From the NCBI GenBank assembly GCA_963776375.1, contig CAVZMF010000005.1:248001-312000 (forward strand): a stretch of DNA of 64,000 nucleotides, written 5' to 3'. Below are positions 1 through 8,704 of this stretch, in pieces. The notes below the pieces were generated by a model. It searched no databases. It was not told where the DNA came from and was given only the letters and a program-made list of their open reading frames with translations. The stretch comes from PALSA-612 sp963776375. GTDB taxonomy: Bacteria; Actinomycetota; Thermoleophilia; Gaiellales; Gaiellaceae. The translations under genes were made by a program, and so were the position numbers. Numbering within the stretch: the first letter of the stretch is position 1; the number at the start of each line of letters is the position of its first letter.

Positions 1-603
1 ATCCACGGGACCTCGATGGGCGGCATGATCGCGATCGCCTTCGCCGGCAAGTATCCCGACCGTACGAGCTCGGTGGTGATCAACTGCGCCGCCGCGAAGC
101 TCGGGCGTGCGGGGCGGCTCATCTTCAAGAACTGGGTCGACATCGCCGAGCTGGACCCGGACGGGCCGGGCAGCCGCATCCTCGCGGAGCTGATCGCCTG
201 GCAGGCCGTGTCCAAGGTCTTCCTCGAGTCCGAGGCCGGGCAGGGCATCGTCGACCACTGCCAGCAGATCCTCCGCGACTCGAACCGACTCGAGGTCTTC
301 ACCGCCGCCTGCCAGGCGATGTGCGACATGGACGTCACGCCCTGGCTCGGGAAGATCACGTCGCCCGCGCTCGTCATCGGCGGCGACGAGGACATCATGA
401 CCCCGTGGGACCAGGGCCCGGACGGCGTCGGCCAGGAGGGGATCTACCAGGGGATCACCGGCGCGGAGAAGCACGTGATCGAGGGCGGCGGCCACTCCAC
501 GATCTTCGACTCGACCGACGAGCACAACCGCGTCGTGCTCGACTTCTTCCAGCGGCACTCCCGCGCGGCGCGCGAGGCCGAGACGGCGACCACGACCGCG
601 TAG
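1..603 (+). CDS. Alpha/beta hydrolase, 5' end outside window
   Basis: The last 200 residues of an alpha/beta-fold hydrolase; the reading frame is open from base 1, so the start lies upstream. The nucleophile elbow GTSMGG is at residues 3-8 of the fragment, the acid is probably in GGDEDIMTPW, and the catalytic histidine is in EGGGHSTIFD near the end. The cap region between them fits the 3-oxoadipate enol-lactonase / esterase branch. The substrate cannot be told from the sequence. It is followed by a repeat-rich 130-200 bp stretch and then the NCS1 permease on the same strand. Confidence 0.85.
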   Translation: MHGTSMGGMIAIAFAGKYPDRTSSVVINCAAAKLGRAGRLIFKNWVDIAELDPDGPGSRILAELIAWQAVSKVFLESEAGQGIVDHCQQILRDSNRLEVFTAACQAMCDMDVTPWLGKITSPALVIGGDEDIMTPWDQGPDGVGQEGIYQGITGAEKHVIEGGGHSTIFDSTDEHNRVVLDFFQRHSRAAREAETATTTA

Positions 604-733
604 GGATGCTTCCGAGGGCCGTCTGCCGCCCTTGGGTGGCTACGACCAGCCGCCGGAGCCGGGCTTTGCCCGGCGGGAGGCGAAGCAGACGAGAGGCAAC
701 GCTCGAACTGGCGCGGCATGGACCGGCTCCGCT

Positions 734-2140
734 TTGGTTCGAACTGCGACCCACGCCCTCAAGGAGGGGGCTCGTGGGGGAACCAGGGGTTTCCCCACGA
801 TAGAAGAGTTCGGCGTCGAGCCGATCCCGGCCGAACTGCGCACGGCCGGCTGGCGCGATCTCTTCGCGATCAACTTCACGTTCTTCCTCAACCCGGTCAT
901 GTACCTGCTCGGCGCGTTCGCCGTCGTCGACGGGGGGCTGCCGCTCTGGTGGGCGATGGCGGCGATGCTCGTGGGCCAGGCGCTCGCCTATGCAGCGCTC
1001 GTCGTCGTCGCCCAGCCGGGCGTCGACTACGGGCTGCCCGGCCAGGTGGCGATGCGCGCCACGCTCGGCTTCTGGGGATCGCGGCTGCTCAGCTCGCCCT
1101 ACCGCGTCATCGCCGCGACCTACTGGTTCGCGGCGCAGGCGCTCACCGGCGCGCTCGGCATCCAGGCGCTCGTGAAGGCGATGCCGGGCCACCACGAGCT
1201 TTCGCTCGTCCCGATCGCCCTGTGCCTGGCGGCCTTTCACGCGACGCTGGCCGTGCTCGGCTTCGACGTGATGCGCTGGCTGCTGCGAGTCGTGCTGCCC
1301 GTCTCGCTCGGCTTCACGGCCGTCCTGATCGGGCTCTACCTCGCCTCCGACGACCCGAGCTTCGCGGTCAGACACGTCTTCGCGTCGCCGAATCAGCACC
1401 TGACGTGGACAGGCTTCGCCACGTACGTGACCGTGATCGCAGGCGCCTCGCTGACACTGGTCACCAACATCGCCGACGTCTGCCGCTACACGCCGACGCG
1501 CCGCGATGTGCGGATCGGCCTCGTCGCCTCGGCACTCACCGCCACCTTCGTCACGACGTTTGTCGGCGGCTACGCCGCGGCCGCGACCGGCGAGACGAAC
1601 CCGTTCGTCGCCGTCTCGCTGCTGACGTCCAACACGGCGCTCCTCGTCGTACTGGCGATCGCGATCGTCGTCCAGGGCATCGCGGCGAACATCACCAACG
1701 TGTACACGGGCGGGCTCTCGCTCGTGAACACGATTCCGAGGCTCGGGCGCATCCGGGCCACGATCCTCCTCGCGTGCGCTGCGGTGGCTCTGTCCGGCTT
1801 CCAGGACTTCGTCAGCCACGCGCAGAAGTGGATCACCCACCTCGGCAACGTCGCCGGGCCGCTCACGGGGGTCGTGCTCGCCGACTACGTCGTCCGGAAG
1901 CGGCAGCGGCTCGATGTCGACGCGCTGTTCGACCCGGACGGCCGCTACCGGTACCTGAACGGCGTCAACGTCGAGGCGATCCTCGGCGTCGCGGGTGCCG
2001 TCGCCGTGTACTACGCCGTCCCGGACGCGTGGGTGAAGGTCGTCTGGGGCGTCGGGGCCGGCGCGGCCTTCTACCTGCTGCTGGTCGCGGTTGTTCGGCA
2101 GGTCGCGAAGCACCCGGAGCCCGAGCCCGTCGCGGAATGA
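734..2140 (+). CDS. NCS1-family nucleobase/ureide permease
   Basis: Inner-membrane symporter of the NCS1 family (cytosine, uracil, allantoin or hydantoin with H+ or Na+). About twelve hydrophobic segments follow the family N-terminal pattern GVEPIPAELRTAGWRD, and the AxVTNIADVCRYTPTRRD region matches the conserved NCS1 helix. The start is uncertain. The family-like part begins right after repeat A, with no ATG or GTG in frame nearby; I give the TTG at 734, and a TTG at 632 is also in frame. Either way the first ~25 residues are encoded by repeat sequence. The stop overlaps the M20 hydrolase start (ATGA), so import is coupled to hydrolysis. Confidence 0.8.
   Translation: MVRTATHALKEGARGGTRGFPTIEEFGVEPIPAELRTAGWRDLFAINFTFFLNPVMYLLGAFAVVDGGLPLWWAMAAMLVGQALAYAALVVVAQPGVDYGLPGQVAMRATLGFWGSRLLSSPYRVIAATYWFAAQALTGALGIQALVKAMPGHHELSLVPIALCLAAFHATLAVLGFDVMRWLLRVVLPVSLGFTAVLIGLYLASDDPSFAVRHVFASPNQHLTWTGFATYVTVIAGASLTLVTNIADVCRYTPTRRDVRIGLVASALTATFVTTFVGGYAAAATGETNPFVAVSLLTSNTALLVVLAIAIVVQGIAANITNVYTGGLSLVNTIPRLGRIRATILLACAAVALSGFQDFVSHAQKWITHLGNVAGPLTGVVLADYVVRKRQRLDVDALFDPDGRYRYLNGVNVEAILGVAGAVAVYYAVPDAWVKVVWGVGAGAAFYLLLVAVVRQVAKHPEPEPVAE
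761..799 (+). repeat. Dispersed palindromic repeat, copy A
   Basis: AAGGAGGGGGC is followed by a near-perfect hairpin, CGTGGGGGAACC / GGGTTTCCCCACG (773-799), with a 2-nt loop. The same hairpin core recurs at 15860, 16899, 32960-33122 and 42369. Copy A abuts the first recognisable codon of the NCS1 permease. The stretch 604-760 before it holds further short inverted repeats and no gene that I can support. Confidence 0.75.
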
Positions 2141-3357
2141 GCGCGGACCGAGTCCTCGAGCGCTGCGAGGAGCTCGCGAACCTCTCCGAGGAGCCGGGGA
2201 TGATCACGCGCTGGTACGGCTCGCGCTCGCTCGTCGAGGCGGCCGACCTCGTCGCGGGCTGGATGGAGGAGGCCGGCCTCGCAGTACGCCGGGACGCGGT
2301 CGGAAACGTGATCGGGCGCCGGGGCGACGGTGAAGGCACCTTCGTGCTCGCTTCCCACATCGACACCGTTCGCGACGCCGGGCGCTACGACGGTCCGCTC
2401 GGTGTGTTGCTCGCGATCGAAGCCGCCGACGCCGTCGGGGGCGAGCACGCGTTCGCGCTCGAGGTGGTTGCGTTCGCCGACGAGGAGGGAGGGCGCTTTC
2501 CGCTCACGTATCTCGGCAGCCGCGGCTGGGCGGGCGACCTGACGTCGGATGACGTCGAGCTCCAGAACGGTCTGGGCGAGCGGCTCGGCGACGCGGCCCG
2601 CGCGATGGGGGGCGACCCCGACGCGATCGGCGCGCGCTCTGCGCCGGCCGACCTGCTCGGCTACCTCGAGGTCCACATCGAGCAGGGCCCGGTGCTCCAG
2701 GACCAGGACCTGCCGGTGGGCATCGTGACCGCGATCGCAGCGCAGAGCCGGGGCATCGCCGATTTCCGCGGCATGGCCGGGCACGCGGGGAACACGCCGA
2801 TGCGGCTGCGGCGGGACGCCCTCGCCGGCGCCGCCGAGCTCGTACTCGAGGTCGAGCGCACGGCCCGCGCCACGGACGGCCTGACGGCGACGGTGGGCTG
2901 GATCGGAAACGAGCCCAACGTCGGCAACGTCATCCCAGGACACACGTGGGTGACCTACGACGTTCGCCACCAGGACGACGCGACTCGCGACCGAGCGCGC
3001 GACGAGCTCGAGGCCGCCGCCCGGGCGATCGCCGAGCGACGCGGTCTCGCGCTCGACTGGCGACGGCGCGACGACCTCCCGTCCGTGCCAATGTCCCCGC
3101 ACCTCCGGGCGCTGCTCGCGGAGGCGGCTCCCGGCGCGATCGAGCTCGGGAGCGGCGCCGGACACGATGCCGTCACGGCCGCGCGCTTGACTTCGGAGGT
3201 GGCGATGCTGTTCGTCCGCTGCAAGGACGGGATCAGCCACCATCCCGCCGAGTCGGTGCGCATGGACGACGTAGCAGTTGCACTCGAGGTGATCAACCGC
3301 TTCCTGCGACTGCTCGAGACCGATCCAGGCAGGGCCGAGTTGCGAAAGGTGCAGTAA
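2137..3357 (+). CDS. M20 Zn-dependent amidohydrolase (allantoate / N-carbamoyl-amino-acid type)
   Basis: A 406-residue M20 peptidase-family amidohydrolase of the AllC / HyuC / beta-ureidopropionase group, which hydrolyses N-carbamoyl or ureido compounds with two metals. Visible ligand motifs are ASHIDTV, DGPLGV, the FADEEGGRF block and EVHIEQGP. The dimerisation-domain motif GMAGHAGNTPM follows, and the C-terminal signature SGAGHDA...CKDGISHHPAE closes the site. It overlaps the NCS1 permease by 4 nt, so the likely substrate is the imported ureide or a product of ring opening. A second M20 member lies at 51105-52347. The exact substrate (allantoate or a carbamoyl amino acid) is not decided by sequence. 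Confidence 0.88.
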   Translation: MSADRVLERCEELANLSEEPGMITRWYGSRSLVEAADLVAGWMEEAGLAVRRDAVGNVIGRRGDGEGTFVLASHIDTVRDAGRYDGPLGVLLAIEAADAVGGEHAFALEVVAFADEEGGRFPLTYLGSRGWAGDLTSDDVELQNGLGERLGDAARAMGGDPDAIGARSAPADLLGYLEVHIEQGPVLQDQDLPVGIVTAIAAQSRGIADFRGMAGHAGNTPMRLRRDALAGAAELVLEVERTARATDGLTATVGWIGNEPNVGNVIPGHTWVTYDVRHQDDATRDRARDELEAAARAIAERRGLALDWRRRDDLPSVPMSPHLRALLAEAAPGAIELGSGAGHDAVTAARLTSEVAMLFVRCKDGISHHPAESVRMDDVAVALEVINRFLRLLETDPGRAELRKVQ

Positions 3358-3848
3358 TGGGAGCTTCTCACCGGCGTTTCCTCTTCGGGCTTGCAGCGGT
3401 CTGCGTGGTCGTGGCGGTCGCGGTCAGTGGCGGGATCGTGCTCGCCTTCGAGACCGGCAGCTCGAAGGCGGCGCCGACGAAGGCCGAGTACTTCAGCAGG
3501 GTCGCCGCCATCTGCCGCAAGTACGGCCCGAAGCTCGACAAGATCCCGCCGCCGATCGACGTCAGCATCCCGTCCGAGCTCTGGGAGTCTGCGGAGAAGG
3601 TGCTGCCGATACTGCGCGCCGAGGCCGACGCCGTTCGTCGTCTCGTTCCTCCAACGGAGCTGCGAGAGAAGTTGACGCGCTGGATCAAGCTGAACGACCA
3701 GTCGCTCGCGAAGCTCGCGGCGACCCTTCCGGCGGCTCGAGAGAAGAACTTCCAGGCCGTTCAGACCTACTACGTCGCGTTCATCATCAGGGGCGCCAAG
3801 GCCCAGCGGCTCGGGCACAAGATTGGTTTTCCGTCTCCACCCTGCTAG
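3357..3848 (+). CDS. Membrane-anchored secreted protein, unknown
   Basis: A 163-residue protein starting at the ATG of TAATG, overlapping the M20 stop by 1 nt. Residues 8-30 are a strong N-terminal transmembrane or uncleaved signal segment. The exported part is helical and charged, with KAEYFSRVAAICRKYGPKLDKIPPP near its start and two cysteines in all (one internal, one as the final residue). Many actinobacterial secreted proteins of unknown function share this layout. I do not recognise a family. Its place at the end of the NCS1-M20 operon is the only functional clue. Confidence 0.7.
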   Translation: MGASHRRFLFGLAAVCVVVAVAVSGGIVLAFETGSSKAAPTKAEYFSRVAAICRKYGPKLDKIPPPIDVSIPSELWESAEKVLPILRAEADAVRRLVPPTELREKLTRWIKLNDQSLAKLAATLPAAREKNFQAVQTYYVAFIIRGAKAQRLGHKIGFPSPPC

Positions 3849-3886
3849 CCTGTTGCCTACCGTGCCGGCCTCCCACGGCAGGGTCG

Positions 3887-3897
3887 ATGTCTGACAT
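3887..3897 (+). promoter_or_regulatory. ATGTCTGACAT palindrome, GntR-type operator
   Basis: A perfect odd palindrome (ATGTC-T-GACAT) immediately upstream of the -35 box of the ABC-transporter promoter. The same word occurs at 22008-22018 and, with one mismatch, at 22081-22091, in both promoters of the divergent acyl-CoA / hyu operons. Its form fits operators of the FadR/FCD branch of GntR regulators, and such a regulator is encoded at 27375. Confidence 0.6.
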
Positions 3898-3926
3898 TTG
3901 ACTCGCGGGAGGAAGCACTGTATACA
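3898..3926 (+). promoter_or_regulatory. Sigma-70 promoter of the ABC transporter operon
   Basis: TTGACT (3898-3903), a 17-nt spacer and TATACA (3921-3926) make a good housekeeping promoter. The predicted transcript would carry a ~125-nt 5' leader with a CATCAA/TTGATG hairpin (3971-3990) and a 12-nt palindrome ACGCAGCTGCGT (3997-4008). The dihydropyrimidinase promoter at 40857 has the same spacing and the same -10 box. Confidence 0.65.
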
Positions 3927-4056
3927 AGTCACATTCCACGGTTGGGCGTCCCCTCTCTGTGTTGCGGCGGCATCAATGCCCCTGTTGATGGGTGGGACGC
4001 AGCTGCGTGGACAGTCACGATCCTCGAGTGGGCGGCGAGGAGAAAGGAGTTCGTTC

Positions 4057-5568
4057 ATGCCTGAGGAGTTCGAGGTCGACAATGGCGAACTGCTCTATCA
4101 GCTTCGAGAGCACCAGCGTCTGACCGGCACGGAGCCAAAGGACGAGGAGTCCAACGGCATGACTCGCCGGGACCTTCTCGTCAAAGGCGGTGCTGCCGCA
4201 GTCGCGGTGTCGAGTGTCGGCGCCCTCGCCGGCCGGGCAGCGGCTGCGACCAAGAAGACCGGCGCGTTCACCGGCACGCTGAACGTGATCTCGCTCGGCG
4301 TCGAGTTCCCGACCGCCGAGGTCGCTCAGCGGATCAAGCAGGACCTCGGCTTCTCGGTCAACGTGACGGGTACGGACCCGGTCACCGAGGCCCAGAAGAT
4401 GATCACCGCGCCGGAGACCTTCGACATCTTCGGCGGCTACAACTACCAGGACATCCAGGGGTGGTCGACGCATCACCTGATGCCGATCGACACGCACAAG
4501 ATCGCGGCCTGGCCTCAGCTGTACAAGCTGTTCGCCTGGGGAAAGGTGCGCCCCGGCTCGAAGAGCCAGACCTACGGCGACGGCGACGCACCGTTCCGTG
4601 CGCTGTTCCTGAAGCAGGGCACGAAGGGCCTGCCGTTGACGAAGGAAGCGCCGAGGACGAACAAGGACATCGTCCAGTGGGTCGTCAACGAAGCGACCGG
4701 CAAGACGAGGGGCCCGATGCCGAGGTACGTCGTCGGCACGCCGGCCCACTTCAACGCCGACTCGATCGGCTACAACGCCGACGTCATCAAGAAGCTGCCG
4801 ACTCAGGTGGGCTGGGAGTACCTGCTCAACAAGACGTACAAGGGCCGGGTCGCCCTGCTCAAGGACCCCGGCATCGTCATGCAGGACATCGGCAACGCGC
4901 TCAAGGCCCAGGGCATCTTCAAGCCCAAGGACATGGGCAACATGACCCAGGCCGAGATCGACCGGGTCGTCAAGATCGCCACCACGTACAAGAAGGCCGG
5001 GCAGTTCCGGGCGTACTGGGCGAACTTCAACGAGTCGGTCAACCTGATGGCCTCGAAGGAGGTCGTGGTCGAGTCGATGTGGTCACCGGCCGTGGCACAG
5101 CTGGTTGCGCAGGGCATCAACGTGAAGTACGCGGCTCCGCCGACCGGCTTCCGCGGCTGGTGCAGCGCCAACGGCATCGCTGCGCACGTGGCGTCGGATC
5201 CAGCCAAGCTGGCTGCCTGCTACGCCTACCTGAACTGGATGTACAGCGGCTGGCTGGGCGCCTCGATCATGCGCCAGGGCTACTACATCGGCAACGGCGC
5301 CACGCTGCTCAACTGGATCAAGAAGAACCCGCAGGAGACCTTCGGCGGCATTGCGTTCAAGCCCGACGAGTACGCGTTCTGGTACGGCGGCGCCCGTGCT
5401 ACGCGCGACCTCCCGGGAATCACCGGCAAGGTCGGCGACATCAAGAAGGGCTCCGTCCGTGACGGCGGCTCCTTCAGCCAGCGCATCGGCCACTACTCGT
5501 CCTGGAACTCGTACTTCACGAACAGTGCGTACCAGATCAAGCGGTGGAACGACTTCCTCAGCGCCTAA
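4057..5568 (+). CDS. Tat-exported ABC solute-binding protein (spermidine/putrescine type)
   Basis: A 503-residue extracellular solute-binding protein. The ATG at 4057 is chosen because AAAGGAG lies 9 nt upstream. The twin-arginine motif MTRRDLLVKGG is at residues 35-45, after an unusual 34-residue acidic N-terminal extension, and a hydrophobic stretch ends near residue 64. The mature part has the two-lobe family 1 layout (FDIFGGYNYQ, GPMPRYVVGTPAH, YAYLNWMYSGW). It heads an operon with an ATPase and two permeases, so it delivers ligand to that importer. A diverged paralog lies at 11012-12410. The polyamine label comes from the family; the ureide context makes another nitrogenous ligand possible. 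Confidence 0.88.
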   Translation: MPEEFEVDNGELLYQLREHQRLTGTEPKDEESNGMTRRDLLVKGGAAAVAVSSVGALAGRAAAATKKTGAFTGTLNVISLGVEFPTAEVAQRIKQDLGFSVNVTGTDPVTEAQKMITAPETFDIFGGYNYQDIQGWSTHHLMPIDTHKIAAWPQLYKLFAWGKVRPGSKSQTYGDGDAPFRALFLKQGTKGLPLTKEAPRTNKDIVQWVVNEATGKTRGPMPRYVVGTPAHFNADSIGYNADVIKKLPTQVGWEYLLNKTYKGRVALLKDPGIVMQDIGNALKAQGIFKPKDMGNMTQAEIDRVVKIATTYKKAGQFRAYWANFNESVNLMASKEVVVESMWSPAVAQLVAQGINVKYAAPPTGFRGWCSANGIAAHVASDPAKLAACYAYLNWMYSGWLGASIMRQGYYIGNGATLLNWIKKNPQETFGGIAFKPDEYAFWYGGARATRDLPGITGKVGDIKKGSVRDGGSFSQRIGHYSSWNSYFTNSAYQIKRWNDFLSA

Positions 5569-5575
5569 GGACTGG

Positions 5576-6730
5576 ATGACCGAGGGGGTCGCAGATACGA
5601 CCACGGAGGGGGCGGCAGCGACCGCCCCCTCCGCGCCTACTGGGTCGGGGCTCGACCTGATCGGGCTCACGAAGGTCTTCCCCGGCGGCACCCTCGCCGT
5701 CGACGACGTGAACCTGCACGTCGACCACGGGGAGTACGTCGTCCTGCTGGGGCCGTCGGGCTGCGGCAAGACGACGACGTTGCGGATGATCGGTGGACAC
5801 GAGTACCCGACGGAGGGCGACATCGTGCTCGACGGGCAGTCGCTCGTCGACCTGCCGCCGCACAAGCGCCCCACCACGACGGTGTTCCAGCACTTCGCGC
5901 TCTTTCCGCACCGGTCCGTGCTCGACAACGTCGCGTTCGGCTTGAAGATGGAGGGTGTCGCCAAGAACGAGCGCCGCAAGCAGGCGATGGAGGCGCTCGA
6001 CATGGTGGGCCTGACCGCGCTCTCGGGCCGCAAACCGGCGGCCCTGTCCGGGGGTCAGCAGCAGCGCGTCGCGCTAGCCCGCGTGCTCGTGACGAAGCCG
6101 AAGGCGCTGCTGCTCGACGAGCCGCTCGGCGACCTCGACCGGCTGCTCCAGCTTCGGATGCGCGTCGAGCTCCGAAACCTCCAGCGCCAGCTCGGGCTCA
6201 TGTTCGTCCACGTGACGCACAACCAGGAAGAGGCCCTGTCGATGGCCGACCGGATCGTGGTCATGAACGAGGCCCGCATCCAGCAAGTCGCCGACCCACT
6301 GACGATCGCGACCCGGCCGGCGACCGAACTCGTCGCGCGGTTCATGGGCGACAACAACATCATCCGCGGCAAGGTCGCGGAGCGGAACGGCAGCCGCCTC
6401 GTCGTCGAGGACGAGCACAAGGTTCGGGTCGGCGTCCACGTCGCGGACGATCAGGCTCCCGACGTCGGCGAGCCCGCGCTCGTCGCCGTCCGGGCCGCGG
6501 CCGTCTCGGTCGACACGAACGCGGGCGCCGCACCGCACGAAAACTCCACCGACTGCGAGGTCGTCTTCGTCGAGTTCCTGGGCGACCTCGTCAAGCTGCA
6601 CCTGATCGCGAACGGCGAACGCATGCTCGCGAAGATCCCCGGCGAGCGGTACCCGGAGTTCCGCGGCAAGGAGGGAGAGACGATCCGCATCGGGTGGAAG
6701 GAAGAGGATGTCCAGCTCCTCCAGCCCTGA
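5576..6730 (+). CDS. ABC transporter ATP-binding protein, PotA-like
   Basis: A 384-residue cytoplasmic ATPase of the polyamine/iron/thiamine importer class. It has Walker A GPSGCGKTT (59-67), Q-loop QHFALFPH, signature LSGGQQQRVALARVL, Walker B LLLDEPLGDLD and H-loop HVTHNQEEA. A C-terminal TOBE-like domain follows from about residue 260. The first ~25 residues are a Thr/Ala-rich extension. The start is 7 nt after the binding-protein stop, and the 3' end overlaps the first permease by 23 nt. Confidence 0.93.
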   Translation: MTEGVADTTTEGAAATAPSAPTGSGLDLIGLTKVFPGGTLAVDDVNLHVDHGEYVVLLGPSGCGKTTTLRMIGGHEYPTEGDIVLDGQSLVDLPPHKRPTTTVFQHFALFPHRSVLDNVAFGLKMEGVAKNERRKQAMEALDMVGLTALSGRKPAALSGGQQQRVALARVLVTKPKALLLDEPLGDLDRLLQLRMRVELRNLQRQLGLMFVHVTHNQEEALSMADRIVVMNEARIQQVADPLTIATRPATELVARFMGDNNIIRGKVAERNGSRLVVEDEHKVRVGVHVADDQAPDVGEPALVAVRAAAVSVDTNAGAAPHENSTDCEVVFVEFLGDLVKLHLIANGERMLAKIPGERYPEFRGKEGETIRIGWKEEDVQLLQP

Positions 6731-7715
6731 GCCCGAGCTCCCGGAGGTCCGCCTCGACCTCGAGGACATCCGCGCGGATGAGGCCGAGGTCGAGGCCGAG
6801 ACCGAGCGGGCGTTCGGCGTACAGGAGGCCGCGCGGCGCGAGCGGGGCGGGAACTGGGTGACCCTGGGTTGGGCGCTGCCCGGCTTCGTCTGGCTCGCGT
6901 TCTACCTCGTCGCGCCGCTCGTCTTCATCGTGCTCGTCAGCTTCTGGGTGCGCACGGACACCGGCTTCGACTCGGGCTCGTGGACGCTGCACAACTACGG
7001 CGTGCTGTTGCACCCGTTCAACCTGAACAACGCCTACTGGTCGAACATGTGGCGGTCGTTCCTGACGTCGGTCATCGCCGTCGCCGCCTGCCTCGTGTTC
7101 GGCTTTCCGGTTGCGTACTTCCTCGCGATGAAGATCCAGCGGCTCGAGTACCAGATCGCGCTCTTCATCCTCGCGCTGGCGCCCTTCTGGACGAGCTTCA
7201 CGACGCGGTCAGTCGCGTGGACGTACCCGCTCATGGGCAGCAACGGCGCGCTCAACCAGTTGCTGACCTACATGGGGATCTCGAGCATCGAGCATCCGCT
7301 GCTCAACACGCAGTTCTCGCTCTTATCGGTTCGGCTGGCGATGATCCAGCTCTACATCCTGTTCATGGTCACGCCGATCTTCTTCCTGCTCGCGCAGGTG
7401 GACAGGCACGCGATCGAGGCGGCGCGTGACCTCGGCGGGAACTGGTTCGGGACCTTCCGCGAAGTCATCCTGCCGCAGACGATGCCGGGCATCGTCATTG
7501 GCTCGATCTTCATCTTCGTGCTGACCATGGGCGAGTACGGCACCGTCAACGTCGTCAGCCAGGGAGCCGTGTCGTCGGTCGGCACGTACATTCAGAACCT
7601 CACTGCTGGGATCCAGTACCCGCAGGGCGCGGCGGCAGCAGTCCTCCTCGTTGCCGTCCTCATCCTCGGCGTATTTGTCATCACGCGCTTCGCGAGGCTG
7701 CGGGAGGAGATCTGA
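6708..7715 (+). CDS. ABC transporter permease, PotB-like
   Basis: A 335-residue inner-membrane permease with about six transmembrane segments, preceded by a ~45-residue acidic cytoplasmic N-terminus. The EAA loop reads EAARDLGGNWFGTFREVILP, the ATPase contact typical of binding-protein-dependent permeases. GAAGAGG stands just before the ATG. It overlaps the ATPase gene by 23 nt and the second permease by 1 nt (TGATG), so translation is coupled through the operon. Confidence 0.92.
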   Translation: MSSSSSPEPELPEVRLDLEDIRADEAEVEAETERAFGVQEAARRERGGNWVTLGWALPGFVWLAFYLVAPLVFIVLVSFWVRTDTGFDSGSWTLHNYGVLLHPFNLNNAYWSNMWRSFLTSVIAVAACLVFGFPVAYFLAMKIQRLEYQIALFILALAPFWTSFTTRSVAWTYPLMGSNGALNQLLTYMGISSIEHPLLNTQFSLLSVRLAMIQLYILFMVTPIFFLLAQVDRHAIEAARDLGGNWFGTFREVILPQTMPGIVIGSIFIFVLTMGEYGTVNVVSQGAVSSVGTYIQNLTAGIQYPQGAAAAVLLVAVLILGVFVITRFARLREEI

Positions 7716-8704
7716 TGTCGACGGTCGCCGCACCTTCGATGGAGCGCACGCAGGACGTCGTCATTCGCCGCAAGGTGAAGGCGAAGCGCGACTGGGCGAA
7801 ATGGGGCCTCGCCGTCTACTTCGTCCTGTTCCTGATCTTCCTCTACGCACCCATGGTCCTCATGGGAGTCCTGTCCTTCCAGGGCTACAACGGGGGTGTG
7901 GTCTTCCCGTTCGTTGGTCCGGCGGGTCTCGACTGGTGGCGCTCGATCTTCCAGAGCGAGATCCACCACGGGCAGCAGGTCATCTTCACGAACGCGGACC
8001 AGATCCAGTCGTCGGGCAAGGGCTCGCTCTACCTCAGTCTGGCGGCGGGCGCCGTGGTCGCCTTCCTCGCGTTCTCGCTGTCGATGGCCTTCCGCCGCCG
8101 CTTCCGCGGCGACGGAATCGCGTTCTACGTGATCATCCTTGCTCTCATGGCACCCGGCTTCCTGCTCGGCCTCGGGACCCAGCTGTTCTGGAAGTACATG
8201 GGCACCGAGACATCTCTCTGGCACACGGCGCTGGGGACGAACTCGGTGTGGGGCATCCCGTTCGGCTTCCTGGTCATGCTGGCGATCTGGAACCGTTACG
8301 ACGACCACATCGACGAGGCCGCCCGGGACCTCGGCGCGGGCGCCGTGAGGACCTTCGCCGAGGTGACGCTGCCGCTCGTCTGGACCGGCATCTTCGGCGC
8401 CTTCCTGTTCGGGTTCACGCTGACCTGGAACGACTACGACCGCACGGCGCTGCTGGTCGTGGGCAACCTGACGCTGCCGCTCCAGATCGTCGGGCTGATC
8501 CAGGAGGCGGCGCTGAAGCCCGACCTCTACGCGCTCGGGACGGCGACGACGCTCGTCTCGCTCTTCCTGATCGTGATCCTGCTCGTCGTCGCCACCATTC
8601 GCGCGCGCTTCAGGCGCACGCCGGTGCACCGCGTCGAGGAGGAGCTGGGCCTCGGCGGTGGGATCGACGCCGAGGCCGCAGAGCATGTCGTCGACGCCGG
8701 TTAG
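7715..8704 (+). CDS. ABC transporter permease, PotC-like
   Basis: The 329-residue second permease of the importer, with about six transmembrane segments and the EAA loop EAARDLGAGAVRTFAEVTLP. A short acidic tail ends the protein. Its TAG stop shares bases with the TAA stop of the convergent amidohydrolase gene (8701-8704), leaving no room for a terminator between them. Confidence 0.92.
   Translation: MSTVAAPSMERTQDVVIRRKVKAKRDWAKWGLAVYFVLFLIFLYAPMVLMGVLSFQGYNGGVVFPFVGPAGLDWWRSIFQSEIHHGQQVIFTNADQIQSSGKGSLYLSLAAGAVVAFLAFSLSMAFRRRFRGDGIAFYVIILALMAPGFLLGLGTQLFWKYMGTETSLWHTALGTNSVWGIPFGFLVMLAIWNRYDDHIDEAARDLGAGAVRTFAEVTLPLVWTGIFGAFLFGFTLTWNDYDRTALLVVGNLTLPLQIVGLIQEAALKPDLYALGTATTLVSLFLIVILLVVATIRARFRRTPVHRVEEELGLGGGIDAEAAEHVVDAG

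Noticed and set aside
455..2113. Long antisense open frames, e.g. opposite the NCS1 permease, HyuA and the epimerase fusion
   Set aside because: They are Arg/Ala/Pro/Asp-rich shadows typical of high-GC coding DNA and show no domain motifs.
3919..3926. TGTATACA as a GntR operator
   Set aside because: It forms the -10 box of a TTGACT-N17-TATACA promoter, and the similar GTATACA at 40879 is likewise a -10 box, so promoter is the simpler reading.
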